The notes under the pieces are model-generated. The model did no database searches. It was not told the DNA's origin and saw nothing but the letters and a program-made list of their open reading frames with translations. This document shows positions 47,205 through 55,836 of a stretch of 64,000 bases of DNA, piece after piece. How positions within the stretch are numbered: position 1 is the stretch's first letter; each line of letters starts with the position of its first letter. The stretch is taken from the NCBI RefSeq assembly GCF_010669145.1, contig NZ_CP048637.1, positions 62,001-126,000 on the forward strand, given 5' to 3'. This DNA is from Rhizobium oryzihabitans (lineage in GTDB: Bacteria; Pseudomonadota; Alphaproteobacteria; Rhizobiales; Rhizobiaceae). The position numbers were made by a program, and so were the translations under genes.

Positions 47205-47873
47205 TCAGGCACTGGCTGCTGCCATACCGAGCGCAGACTGACGAAGGTTGATAGAGTTGACAGCTTGCTCTATATAATTATCAACCATCAACCTAGACCC
47301 GCGTCGTCGGGACGGAGATACGGCAATGGCAGAACCACAGATCGCCGCCGGCATTCCAGAGGATATAAGGGCGGACGTCGAGATAGCGGCAAATCGTGAA
47401 GGCCTTCGCGTTGCCGAATGGATCCACTCAGGCACTGGCTGCTGCCATACCGAGCGCAGACTGACGAAGGTTGATAGAGTTGACAGCTTGCTCTATATAA
47501 TTATCAACCATCAACCTAGACCCGCGTCGTCGGGACGGAGATACGGCAATGGCAGAACCACAGATCGCCGCCGGCATTCCAGAGGATATAAGGGCGGACG
47601 TCGAGATAGCGGCAAATCGTGAAGGCCTTCGCGTTGCCGAATGGATCCACTCAGGCACTGGCTGCTGCCATACCGAGCGCAGACTGACGAAGGTTGATAG
47701 AGTTGACAGCTTGCTCTATATAATTATCAACCATCAACCTAGACCCGCGTCGTCGGGACGGAGATACGGCAATGGCAGAACCACAGATCGCCGCCGGCAT
47801 TCCAGAGGATATAAGGGCGGACGTCGAGATAGCGGCAAATCGTGAAGGCCTTCGCGTTGCCGAATGGATCCAC
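47205..47873 (+). repeat. Three exact 223-bp tandem copies of TA promoter and antitoxin 5' end
   Basis: Units 47205-47427, 47428-47650 and 47651-47873 are identical base for base. Each holds the operator/promoter (AGGTTGATA...TATCAACCATCAACCT), the GGAG leader, the ATG and the first 34 codons of the antitoxin up to gaatggatccac. Only the third continues into the full gene; in the first two the frame runs on for 98 codons in a different frame of the next unit. The left edge is in the intergenic spacer and the right edge is inside the gene. Unit length has no relation to phase (223 = 3x74+1). Confidence 0.95.
47691..47740 (+). promoter_or_regulatory. Antitoxin-toxin promoter and operators (third copy; also 47245-47294, 47468-47517)
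   Basis: TTGATA (47694-47699), 17-base spacer, TATATA (47717-47722). AGGTTGATA before the spacer is inverted as TATCAACC and again as ATCAACCT just after the -10 box, so three half-sites surround the core promoter. This fits autorepression by the antitoxin. The same block occurs in each 223-bp copy, giving three promoters and nine half-sites. Confidence 0.65.
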
Positions 47874-48881
47874 CGGGCATTGCGACGAGAAGTTTCTCAT
47901 CAGACCTTGGGCCTTGGACCACAATCGGTGGATCTTGGGATGCATCGCTACCTGGCTGCGCCGGCCAATATACCGATTGTGGGGTCCTTCAACCACGAAA
48001 ATAACAGATCATACCTTTCGAACTCACTTCCGCTTAAATTCATGAGTGTGTCGGAAACCAGGACACTGGGGATCTATGGCCTTACGTTCTTTTTTTCGCG
48101 CATCGATCAGGGAGCATTCCTGCTCAGTGCTGCCCTAATTGAGGGATCGATGGGCCATTTCCGGCCGCGCCACGATCGTGTTCGCGTCAACCGAGCCCGC
48201 TCCTGGATGGACAATCTGGTCATCAGTTGCCGCGACCGATCTGCGGATGTTCGCGAGGCCTTGAAGTTCGAGTGGGAGCCTACCGGGCGGGCGGCCGAGC
48301 TCGCGCTTGACGCGTTCAAGACGTTGAGTGAATTGACACAGACAAGCTGGGAACTCCAGCGGCTATGCCAGGTGGACCGGCCGCGCGCATTCCACGAACT
48401 TGCCCTTCATTTGGAACTTGCCACGCAACAGTTTGAGCTGAACGCGCGGCTTGTTGCCGAGATTGAGGGTTTTGAGGCGCCCTCGCCTGCGTTGGAGCGC
48501 TTGAGCGATGTCCAAACCGATCTTTTGACGCGGGCCGGAGGCGGGTTGTCGCTGACGGCGGCTGCCGATCGTCTCGGCATCTCGCGACAAGCGCTGCACA
48601 AACGAGCCAAGACTGGATCGGCACTTGCTCTCATGCAGGGAACCGAACTCGTTCTGCCATTGGCGCAATGGGTTAGTACTGAAAAGTCTTTAACCTGGAT
48701 CGACGGCCTGCCCAAAGTCATCAAGCTGTTTAAGACAGCCGGTGGCTGGTCGGCGTTGCAATTCTTGATCGAACAGGATCCAAATCTTGGCACGACGCCG
48801 CGACTTGCGCTGATCGACGGCAGGGTCGATGACGTCGTCTCCGCAGCCGAAGCCTATCTGGGAATAGAGGGAGAGGCATAA
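47772..48881 (+). CDS. Xre/MbcA-type antitoxin with extended N terminus
   Basis: 369 residues, more than twice the usual size of RES-partner antitoxins. N terminus (IPEDIRADVEIAANREGLRVAEWIHRALRRE, about residues 10-40; shown in two parts) looks like a ribbon-helix-helix or MobC-like DNA-binding segment. The middle (about 50-240) is unassigned and largely helical. The C-terminal quarter has the HTH LSLTAAADRLGISRQALHKR (about 262-285) and the MbcA/ParS-like end DGRVDDVVSAAEAYLGI. Gene order, antitoxin then RES toxin, is standard. The promoter lies in the triplicated unit. Confidence 0.75.
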   Translation: MAEPQIAAGIPEDIRADVEIAANREGLRVAEWIHRALRREVSHQTLGLGPQSVDLGMHRYLAAPANIPIVGSFNHENNRSYLSNSLPLKFMSVSETRTLGIYGLTFFFSRIDQGAFLLSAALIEGSMGHFRPRHDRVRVNRARSWMDNLVISCRDRSADVREALKFEWEPTGRAAELALDAFKTLSELTQTSWELQRLCQVDRPRAFHELALHLELATQQFELNARLVAEIEGFEAPSPALERLSDVQTDLLTRAGGGLSLTAAADRLGISRQALHKRAKTGSALALMQGTELVLPLAQWVSTEKSLTWIDGLPKVIKLFKTAGGWSALQFLIEQDPNLGTTPRLALIDGRVDDVVSAAEAYLGIEGEA

Positions 48882-48883
48882 TC

Positions 48884-49492
48884 GTGGTTGCCTCGCGTTT
48901 TGTGTCCGGTCTGCGTGCCGTCACGCTTCCGGCCGGCCACGGTCTTGTGCGCGTGCATGCGCTCAATCGGGGACCGGTCTTCTTTGGACCGGCTCCCGGG
49001 GGCCGCCCTCAGAACCGCTTCGATGCGCCAGACCAGGAGTATCGGGTTCTTTATGCCGCCGAACACCTGGAAGGCGCCTTTGTCGAGACCGTATTGCGCC
49101 GGCCGGTCGGTCGGATCTTGCGGCGTGCCAGCGTCGAGGAGCGCGGCTGGAGTATTTTGCGCCCCTCGCGGCCTCTTGCCCTTGCCAAGCTGTTCGACGA
49201 CGGCCTGCAATTTCACCAGATCGACGCCAGCGAAATCAGCGTCGATAATTATGCTCCCTCGCGGGCACTGGCGCTTGCGCTTTATGCGGAATTCAACGAT
49301 CTCGATGGTCTCGCTTACCGGTCACGGTACAATAACGGCGAGATCTGTTACGCAATCTTCGACCGCATTTCGCCGGGCGAATTCGACCCGGGACCCGTCT
49401 CGCCGTTTGTCGACCACAAGGACAGGGTCGATGCGATGATGGAGCTCTACGGCGCCGTCTTCGACACCAGCCTGCCCATTCCGCCAATCTAG
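48884..49492 (+). CDS. RES-domain toxin (NAD+-degrading)
   Basis: 202 residues, GTG start 2 bases after the antitoxin stop with GGGAGAGG upstream. RES motifs: LVRVHALNRGPVFFGP (Arg of the R-x-H type), RFDAPDQEYRVLYAAEHLEGAF (Arg/Tyr and Glu), DNYAPSRALALALYAEF and GLAYRSRYNNGEICYAIFD. RES toxins cleave NAD+ and stop growth; the fold resembles ADP-ribosyltransferases. Catalytic positions appear intact. Confidence 0.88.
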   Translation: MVASRFVSGLRAVTLPAGHGLVRVHALNRGPVFFGPAPGGRPQNRFDAPDQEYRVLYAAEHLEGAFVETVLRRPVGRILRRASVEERGWSILRPSRPLALAKLFDDGLQFHQIDASEISVDNYAPSRALALALYAEFNDLDGLAYRSRYNNGEICYAIFDRISPGEFDPGPVSPFVDHKDRVDAMMELYGAVFDTSLPIPPI

Positions 49493-49855
49493 ATCAGAGG
49501 TCGCAGTCAAGCGAAGTTCTTTGCGACCCGGCTCTGCTGAAGGTGTCGTTTCGCCTTTAATTGCGCTGGTGGCGGAGCCGGAAGCTTGCTAGAATTTGGC
49601 CAGTGCGGCATCTTCTGGAATAAAACCTGAGAGGTGGGCTAGACCATCGCCCCACGGTAGGCGATCGATCTGACCCAGGTGGGGATCAAAACATTATCAC
49701 TAAACAGCGTAATCTCTCAGTGCTATAAGCCAGGTAGACGAAACACGGTTAGGCAGGTGCGGTAGAATTATAGCCTACCCCGTTTGGTCGCGCCTATTGA
49801 AGCACGCGGTTTCTTCCCTCACATTCTCGCTATGTTCAATTTTGCGAGAGTTCCT
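49493..49855. other. Intergenic spacer, no gene
   Basis: 363 bases between the RES toxin and the HTH gene. Shows an inverted GGTAG-N9-CTACC-like element (about 49759-49778) and an AT-rich stretch upstream of the HTH gene that may hold its promoter. An in-frame ATG at 49784 lengthens the HTH gene but lacks a leader. Confidence 0.4.
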
Positions 49856-50347
49856 ATGACCACCCAAGACAATACTGTCGTCGCCTTCCCGACCAAGCCT
49901 GATGGTCCTGCCCCAAGCAGCTTCGAGAGAATTTGGGGCAAGAAGGTAAAAAGTCACGGCTACGCCGCGATCCCGACCATTCTCATCCGCTCGCAGCACC
50001 GCCTTGGCATCAACAGCACGCAGTTCTGCCTGCTGATCCACCTGCTCGATCTCTTCTGGTCTCCGGATCGTCCCCCCTTCCCTACCAAGCAGCAGTTGGC
50101 AGACCGCATTGGCATCAAGCCCACCTCCATCAAGACTAACATGAAGGCGCTGGAAACGGCCGGCCTGATCCAGCGGGTACAGCATAAGACCTCTGCAGGT
50201 GACTGGGGAGCGAACACCTACCACCTCGACGGCCTGATCCAGAAGATCAAGGACCTGGAGCCGGACTTTGACATGGAAAAGAAAAAGAGGCTGGCGGAGA
50301 GGAAGCGGGTGGAGACACCGAAGGGCAAGCGACCCAAGGAACAGTAG
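49856..50347 (+). CDS. HTH protein, replication-initiator or MarR-like
   Basis: 163 residues from MTTQDNTVVAFPTKPDGPAP. A winged-helix core occupies about residues 45-125: LGINSTQFCLLIHLLDLFW, PFPTKQQLADRIGIKPTSIKTNMKAL, AGLIQRVQHKTSAGDWGANTYHLDG. The C terminus is very basic (EKKKRLAERKRVETPKGKRP). Similar HTH proteins occur on rhizobial plasmids as regulators or Rep-like factors; no further assignment possible. It is separate from repABC. Confidence 0.7.
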   Translation: MTTQDNTVVAFPTKPDGPAPSSFERIWGKKVKSHGYAAIPTILIRSQHRLGINSTQFCLLIHLLDLFWSPDRPPFPTKQQLADRIGIKPTSIKTNMKALETAGLIQRVQHKTSAGDWGANTYHLDGLIQKIKDLEPDFDMEKKKRLAERKRVETPKGKRPKEQ

Positions 50348-50462
50348 GGTCGGCCAAGAAATAGATTACCCCGGCCGCATGCCTAAGGCAGAGACGGTAC
50401 CGGGGTTTACGAAGCAAGATATAGACGGGGGTGGGGGATAAATCAACCCCTGTGACTTCAAG
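50348..50462. other. Short spacer with hairpin
   Basis: Arms TACCCCGG (about 50367) and CCGGGGT (about 50399) could form a stem downstream of the HTH gene; weak terminator candidate. Confidence 0.3.
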
Positions 50463-51149
50463 ATGAGCACCATGAGCATGGACGAGACCATACCCTACCC
50501 CGGCATAGAGGAGACCCTGTCGGCCGACAGGTTCGGTACATATCTGGGATGGGCCGGTGGAGACCGCAACAGGGCTGTCTCCCTCTACACCCTCAATGCC
50601 TTGTTGAGCGAGAGCCTTCACCTCGCCCTGCACATGCTGGAGGTCGCGCTGCGCAATCGCATCCACCAGGTCATGACCGAGATCTATGGCGATATGTGGT
50701 TCGACATGCAACAGCACCAGTTGAACGCCACCCAGGCTGACATGTTGGCCAGAGCCCGCGACGACCTCACCGACAAGGGGAAGGACCACACCCCTGCGCG
50801 GATCGTCGCGTCGCTCACCTTCGGGTTCTGGACGGCCATGCTCGGCAAAGAATACGAGACACTCTGGCAGCAGACACTGAAGAGCATCGCAAAGCGCGAG
50901 GACGGTAAGGGGCTTCGTCGCAAGGACTTCACCAGATCGCTTAGTCCGATCCGTACACTGAGAAACCGCCTCGCCCATCACGAGACGGTGCTTTATTGGG
51001 ATCTGCCAAAACACTATGGAAATATCGTGCAAATGATTTCCTGGCTGTCCCCGGTCGCGGCCGACTGGTGTCGAGCCCATTGCCGGTTTCAGAGCCTTTA
51101 TCCTGTCGAGGGTATCACTCTGATTTTCCAGGGACCCGGCGAGACGTGA
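50463..51149 (+). CDS. Abi-family protein (Abi_2-like, HEPN RNase motif)
   Basis: 228 residues. Abi_2 features: YPGIEETLSADRFGTYLGWA, SLYTLNALLSESLHLALHML, EVALRNRIHQVMTEIYG (first R-N-R-I-H), and the C-terminal LSPIRTLRNRLAHHETVLYW, which is the R-x4-H motif of HEPN ribonucleases. Families of this type (AbiD/AbiF) abort phage infection. The activity is inferred from motif. Several Met codons near the start (50463, 50472, 50478) make the exact start uncertain. Neighbours are an HTH gene, a RES system and an HNH protein, consistent with a defence cluster. Confidence 0.82.
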   Translation: MSTMSMDETIPYPGIEETLSADRFGTYLGWAGGDRNRAVSLYTLNALLSESLHLALHMLEVALRNRIHQVMTEIYGDMWFDMQQHQLNATQADMLARARDDLTDKGKDHTPARIVASLTFGFWTAMLGKEYETLWQQTLKSIAKREDGKGLRRKDFTRSLSPIRTLRNRLAHHETVLYWDLPKHYGNIVQMISWLSPVAADWCRAHCRFQSLYPVEGITLIFQGPGET

Positions 51150-51273
51150 ACGCTGAAGGGCACCCCCACTCAACGAATTGGGTGCGCATCAGCTAATTGG
51201 CCTAGAAGCCGGCCGGCCGTCTCACCCCTTGTTCGATCACCGCGTTACTTTTAGACGCCATTAGGAGTGCATT

Positions 51274-52563
51274 ATGTCCGATATACCGGCTACGCGCCGT
51301 TGCATTTACTGCTTCCAATGCAAACTCGTCGGTGAGTTTTCGTTGGAACATATCTGGCCTGACGCACTGGGTGGTTCGCTGTGTGATGACCTCTTCAAGA
51401 CAAAAGAGGTCTGCGCCAAATGCAACAACATATGCGGCCTCTTCGTCGACGGCGCGTTCATCAAAACCTGGTTTGTCCAGACGGAGATCGCAAACCAAGG
51501 CTCCGAATTCCTCGATCCATCGAAACCGACCGCGGTACCATTGCAATATCTCGGAGTCGAGCCTGATCTTTCAACCGATGCCGGCGAAATTTGCGAACGC
51601 TGGCAGGGTCCTGCCGGGGAACGCATCTACCATTTCCATCTCGCTGACGAGGACCGCTGGGATACCTTTGCTGGAGGCGACACCATCCGTCGAAAAACAA
51701 AGGATCCAGGCCGCGCTTATCTTGCTCTCAGCTCCCCTGAGGAATTTTGGTCGTTGACCGCTGCCTTGAGTTTCCGGCAGCAATTCGCAAAAGTTAAAAG
51801 ATGCGTGTTGACCAAGGTGGAGATCGACAATCCGCGGTTCAAGCCCGTCATGCCCGGCCTCTTTCCGCAAGGAGATCCCGCGAATCCCCAAGAGGCCCGG
51901 GACCGGACTGTCCTGGCAGAGGCTCTGTCACGCAACCGGGTCCACTCGCGCATACCCGTTCAGGCGGATTTTGACGGCCGTTTTTTATGTAAGGTGGCGC
52001 TGGGCCTCGGCCACAAGATTTTCGGCGCACAACATGGCGAGAGCGCCTATGGCGCGGAACTGCGCAAAGGCCTTTGGGTCAGAGATGTTCGCGAACGGCG
52101 GGATCTTAAAATTCGCGGGACGGGTATGCTTGGGGGAGGCGGCGGCACAATCCCTCAGCAACTACGCGAATTCCTGACCTGGCCGGGTGCTTGGACGATT
52201 TGCATCTGGAGCCATGCAGATCTCCTCGCCGCGCACATCCATAGTCCGTCAGGCTCCCGGCTCTCCATCGTGATTGCGGAGGACATTACCCAGTACGCTG
52301 CGACCGACACGGCGCTATATCTGGACGGCCAGATCTACATGATTTCGCTTCCCGGGGAATCCTTCGTTGGACCGATCGCCCTGCCCGACTTCCTTGGCCA
52401 CAAACTCGGCAACAAGGCTGTTCCCGGCCTTCGCGCGATAGAACTGCGCGATGACATTGCAAACCTCCTTCCCCCGAAAAAGCTTCCGCTGCAATCCGAA
52501 GGATTGCATTCTTGCAACCGGCTCCAACGTCGGCAGACCGGATTAGCTCGCATGTCGAGCTAA
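51274..52563 (+). CDS. HNH-endonuclease-like protein, large C-terminal domain unknown
   Basis: 429 residues, AGGAG leader. N terminus is an HNH_5-like zinc fold: RRCIYCFQCKLVGEFSLEHIWPDALGG followed by KEVCAKCNNICG, i.e. CxxC ... EHIxP ... CxxC (quoted in parts; residues about 9-55). The remaining 370 residues contain VALGLGHKIFGAQHGESAYG and a glycine run GMLGGGGGTIP but no family I recognise. Could be a restriction-type or phage-defence nuclease with a sensor domain, by context with Abi and RES genes. Confidence 0.65.
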   Translation: MSDIPATRRCIYCFQCKLVGEFSLEHIWPDALGGSLCDDLFKTKEVCAKCNNICGLFVDGAFIKTWFVQTEIANQGSEFLDPSKPTAVPLQYLGVEPDLSTDAGEICERWQGPAGERIYHFHLADEDRWDTFAGGDTIRRKTKDPGRAYLALSSPEEFWSLTAALSFRQQFAKVKRCVLTKVEIDNPRFKPVMPGLFPQGDPANPQEARDRTVLAEALSRNRVHSRIPVQADFDGRFLCKVALGLGHKIFGAQHGESAYGAELRKGLWVRDVRERRDLKIRGTGMLGGGGGTIPQQLREFLTWPGAWTICIWSHADLLAAHIHSPSGSRLSIVIAEDITQYAATDTALYLDGQIYMISLPGESFVGPIALPDFLGHKLGNKAVPGLRAIELRDDIANLLPPKKLPLQSEGLHSCNRLQRRQTGLARMSS

Positions 52564-52801
52564 TCCGCTGCCCTCGGGTAAAGCCGGCGCGCCCGCCCTC
52601 GGGTCCAAAAGTACCCAGGCCAGTATGAGTAGGTCAGAGCCGATCGCAGGTGGACAAAAAGAGTAGGCTCACGAGATTGATGCGAGAAAGGCTCGGCGCC
52701 CTGGGCTGACAATCGACCCAAGAAGCAGGGACGAGTTCGCCTCGGTTCTTCCAGCGCTACTAGCGCGTCAAAAAACCTAGCAGGAACAGCCGGTTATCTG
52801 T

Positions 52802-52817
52802 GATGACCGCGGTCAAC
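52802..52817. promoter_or_regulatory. parS-like palindrome 1
   Basis: GATGACCGCGGTCAAC; one base from the RepABC centromere consensus GTT-N4-GC-N4-AAC, with the perfect core TGACCGCGGTCA. A second identical copy lies 110 bases away. Confidence 0.45.
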
Positions 52818-52911
52818 GGTGGCCTTAGGCCGGTGCCCTGTTCCAGCGCCCCGGCAGGAAAAATCGAACGATGGACTGCAAAAAATATCATAAATTCAGT
52901 CACTTAAAGTC

Positions 52912-52927
52912 GATGACCGCGGTCAAC
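52912..52927. promoter_or_regulatory. parS-like palindrome 2
   Basis: Exact copy of 52802-52817 in the same orientation. The surrounding 418-base segment (52564-52981) has no gene and sits about 3.5 kb downstream of repC. Candidate RepB binding cluster, or operators of an unrelated regulator. Confidence 0.45.
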
Positions 52928-52981
52928 GATCGCGCTTGGGGGTCGACCAGCTCGCAATCAACCGCCGGCTAAACCACTATG

Positions 52982-54465
52982 CTAAAAGCGTTCTTCGACC
53001 AATTTTTGCATTTGGACGCGGCTGACATCATCGTAGCAGCATTCCAAGGGCGTTCGACGATCGGGTAGCCAGTCGTTCTTTGTTTGGATGAACCTAAGTC
53101 CTTTGCCCTGGAATTTCCGACCCACCCAAACTTTGAATTCCTCCTGGATCATCGGGATCCGACCTGTGCTTACAAATCGACGCTCCAACTCCCGGAGGGC
53201 ATCCTGAAGGCCGATTTCGGACGCCCTTGCAAACTCCAGGGGCGACAGCCCTCTCCGAGATGGTCTGGTCGAAAGCCACATCGGCGCGATTCCCGGACCG
53301 AATTTCTGCACGGCTCTTGCCTGCAGTTTCTCGCAACGGAGCCGTGCCCTCTCGTTTTCATCATCTGCGACCTTAGCGGCCCAGACTGCCGCCGCCGCGC
53401 TCATGGGAAGGCCAATTGGGTTAAAGGGGTCGGGTTCATCTGAGTCCAGCGCCTGCTCGACGGCTGCGAGTTGCTGCTTTAACCGTGTCCACCGGTAATC
53501 TCCGGCTTTGATGATATCGAGAGGTGTTAAGCGGCCATCTATCAGCGGTCTCTTCCACCACGCCCCGATGCCCTCTGCGAATTCCGCCCTTTCAGTCAGG
53601 TCGAGCTTCGATACAATCCGCTGAAGACTTGCCTCCATTTCCTGATGGCGCATTGCCATATAGTCGGGCTTTGGCAGCAGCCCCGGCCGCCGCTCTGACG
53701 AGAACGGTTGCTGCTCTGGCAAATCAACCAGCAGACGCCAATTGCCGCTCGGAAGACAAACGACAGCACCCTGCTTTTCGAGGTCAGACAAAAAGGTAAA
53801 AACGCATGCTTCTACGCCGAACTCAGGCAGTCCTACCTCGTTGGATTCCGTGGCGGAACAAGAGAACCGAGAGAGCTCAGCATGTAAATGTTCAGCCCTC
53901 TGAAGCTTCGTGACAATGCGGCTTAGCGGAACACCGGGACCGTGCTGACACTGTAGCAGGACGAAGGCACGCCATTCATCTGCTGGCGTTCGAAAATAGC
54001 CCTCGAATGATGGACGTGTACCTTCCAGCCACTGCGATAGCGATGTCTTGTTCGGGGAAGGGGCAGATACTTTAGGCAACCCTGCGAGTCGATCGTAAAG
54101 CCGCGCCAGGGCCCTGGATTTATCCGTGGTCAGTCGTCCGCGTGGTCGCACGCCATCAAGGTGGTAGCGAGCGTGGAGGAAATTCTCCAGTTTCTCATTG
54201 AAGATCCAATGTCGGTTTGCCCCGCGTCGGACGTGGTCTTCAACCGCCGCAAGGGACAGTTTGCCGGAGACAGAATCCGGACTGATCACGATCTCGAACG
54301 ATTCCAACCGCTGTCGTCTGATGAGCGCCGCCTTCTGATCGGATACCCTGTGCGTCACGACAATCTCGATCAGGAGGGGTCTGTCGGAGGCTCTGCCAAT
54401 GACGTCGGGTTGGTGCCCTTCGAAGCGTTGTTCGGTTCTAACGTCGGTCAGTTCGACCTCCGCGC
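52982..54465 (-). pseudogene. CoiA-like nuclease, C-terminal part (split by IS)
   Basis: About 494 residues after the insertion point. The N-terminal stretch has a PD-(D/E)xK nuclease core: DVRTEQRFEGHQPDVIG, then PLLIEIVVTHRVSDQKAAL (D...E-x-V). The rest is helical and unassigned. The first part of the gene is at 55837-56145. Joining the two across one copy of the 8-bp target duplication restores a single in-frame protein of about 590 residues (RAVDRAE-VELTDVRTEQ), so the insertion is recent and reversible in sequence. Confidence 0.75.
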
Positions 54466-54571
54466 TGTTGATTTCCACTGAGAGCTGACCCGGCGCAGCC
54501 CGATATTTCCATTGAGAATTGACCCATGTTTGGAGTGAACCCCTCGGGCTGGACCATCGAAACGCTTCAAA

Positions 54572-55369
54572 CTAAGCCGCCTGCTGGGCGAGTTGAGTTT
54601 CGAATTCTGCTGGCGATAAATAGCCAAGGGCCGAGTGCAGCCGCTTGGCATTGTAGATCTCCTCAATGAACCTGGGCAAGCGTTCGGCCACATCCGCGAA
54701 TGTTTCGTAGCCGGCGATGTAGACGTCCTCGACTTTCAGGGTCTTCATGAAGCTCTCTGCCTGCGCATTGTGATAAGGGTTGCCGACGGCGCTCATAGAC
54801 CCCTGTAAGCCTGCCGCATCGAGCGCTCGTCGATAGGTCTCACTTGCGTACTGGCATCCGCGGTCCGTGTGGTGAATGCAGCCGCGTGGGGGCCTTCTGT
54901 TCTCGATCGCCGAACGCAATGCTGCCAAAGCCAGCGGCGTATCCAGGCGTTTCGACAGGCCATAGCCGACGACTTTCCGGCTGCAGGCGTCGAGAATGAC
55001 AGCAAGATAGCAGAAGCCAGCGGCGATGCGGATGTACGTGAAGTCGGCCACCCAGACCATATCAGGCCGCGACGGGATCACATTGCGATAAAGGTTCGGG
55101 TAAATCGGCGAATCGTGGTTGCTATCCGTCGTGCGAACATACCGCTTGCGAGGCTTGATACCGAGGCCATTGGCCCGCATGACGCGGGCGACACGCTTGT
55201 GATTAACGAGGTGGCCTCTTCGCTGAAGCTCGTGTGTCACGCGCCGGTATCCATAGCAAGGCAGCTCGTCCTGGATGTCCTCTATGATTGCAACGAGCTC
55301 GCTGTCGCCGAGATTTAAAGCTTTTGCCTTTGATCGGTAATAGTAGGTGCTCCTCGGGAGATCGATCAT
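54572..55369 (-). CDS. IS3-family transposase OrfB (DDE)
   Basis: 265 residues. rve integrase core: [20 protein letters not shown] (D), [19 protein letters not shown] (D), [20 protein letters not shown] (E). Upstream region has [22 protein letters not shown]. Complete. Normally made as an OrfAB fusion by -1 frameshifting; its own ATG overlaps the orfA stop as ATGA. Confidence 0.93.
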   Translation of the reverse strand: MIDLPRSTYYYRSKAKALNLGDSELVAIIEDIQDELPCYGYRRVTHELQRRGHLVNHKRVARVMRANGLGIKPRKRYVRTTDSNHDSPIYPNLYRNVIPSRPDMVWVADFTYIRIAAGFCYLAVILDACSRKVVGYGLSKRLDTPLALAALRSAIENRRPPRGCIHHTDRGCQYASETYRRALDAAGLQGSMSAVGNPYHNAQAESFMKTLKVEDVYIAGYETFADVAERLPRFIEEIYNAKRLHSALGYLSPAEFETQLAQQAA

Positions 55370-55728
55370 TTTGCACCCCCGTCTGACAGAGCAGGCCGGG
55401 GACCGGTGATGATGGAGGAGCTCCCGCTGTCGCCGGCGATCAACTGGCGCGGTGTTTTTTTAACCAGGTCCAGCTCCATGGTGAGCTGGCCGACCTTGCG
55501 TTCAAGCGCCGCAATGTGGGCCTCGTACTCGGCAATGACGCTGGCCTCAGCCTCCTCATCGTTCAGATCGCCGCGATCGAACTGCGTCAGCCATAGCTGT
55601 ATGAGGTTTGCCGAAACGCCGTATGTCCGTTGTGCGTCGCGCCGTCCGATGACGCCGTTTCGGATATCCTGGCAAAGCTGCAACTTGAACGGCGTCGAAT
55701 GCCGGCGATATGGACCTCGGGACTTCAT
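55366..55728 (-). CDS. IS3-family OrfA
   Basis: 120 residues, HTH ([20 protein letters not shown]) and leucine-zipper-like [20 protein letters not shown]. The coding strand has A7 at 55455-55461 (TTAAAAAAAC), a slippery run; reading through it with a -1 shift keeps an open frame into orfB. Normal for the family. Confidence 0.88.
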   Translation of the reverse strand: MKSRGPYRRHSTPFKLQLCQDIRNGVIGRRDAQRTYGVSANLIQLWLTQFDRGDLNDEEAEASVIAEYEAHIAALERKVGQLTMELDLVKKTPRQLIAGDSGSSSIITGPRPALSDGGAK

Positions 55729-55836
55729 GAGCCTTCTCCGATTGAGGCCCGCAGAGTGTATCAGTTTTTCTGGGTCCCGTGGTCCAGCCCGAGGGGTTCA
55801 CTCCAATGCCGGGTCAGCTCTCAGTGGAAATCAACA

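Larger units (their letters stand above)
54531..55805 (-). mobile_element. IS3-family insertion sequence
   Basis: 1,275 bp; terminal repeats start TGGAGTGAACCCCTCGGG at both ends, 26 bp perfect. Contains orfA and orfB with a -1 frameshift layout. Flanks (gtt left, atg right) are not a duplication, in line with deletion of adjacent host sequence. Confidence 0.9.
54466..55836. mobile_element. Remnant of an IS21-like element hosting an IS3-family IS
   Basis: Outer 29-bp perfect inverted repeats start tgttgatttccactgagagc at 54466 and at 55836 (reversed). Direct repeats ctccgcgc (54458-54465 and 55837-55844) are an 8-bp target duplication. A second TTTCCATTGAGAATTGACCC-like copy near the left end, and the end sequence, are of the IS21 type, but istA and istB are missing. 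The IS3-family element occupies nearly all of the interior, so it replaced the IS21 core by deletion. Confidence 0.75.

Noticed and set aside
47205..47873. Tandem repeats as a CRISPR array
   Set aside because: Units are 223 bp, contiguous and identical with no spacers; they contain a promoter and gene start.
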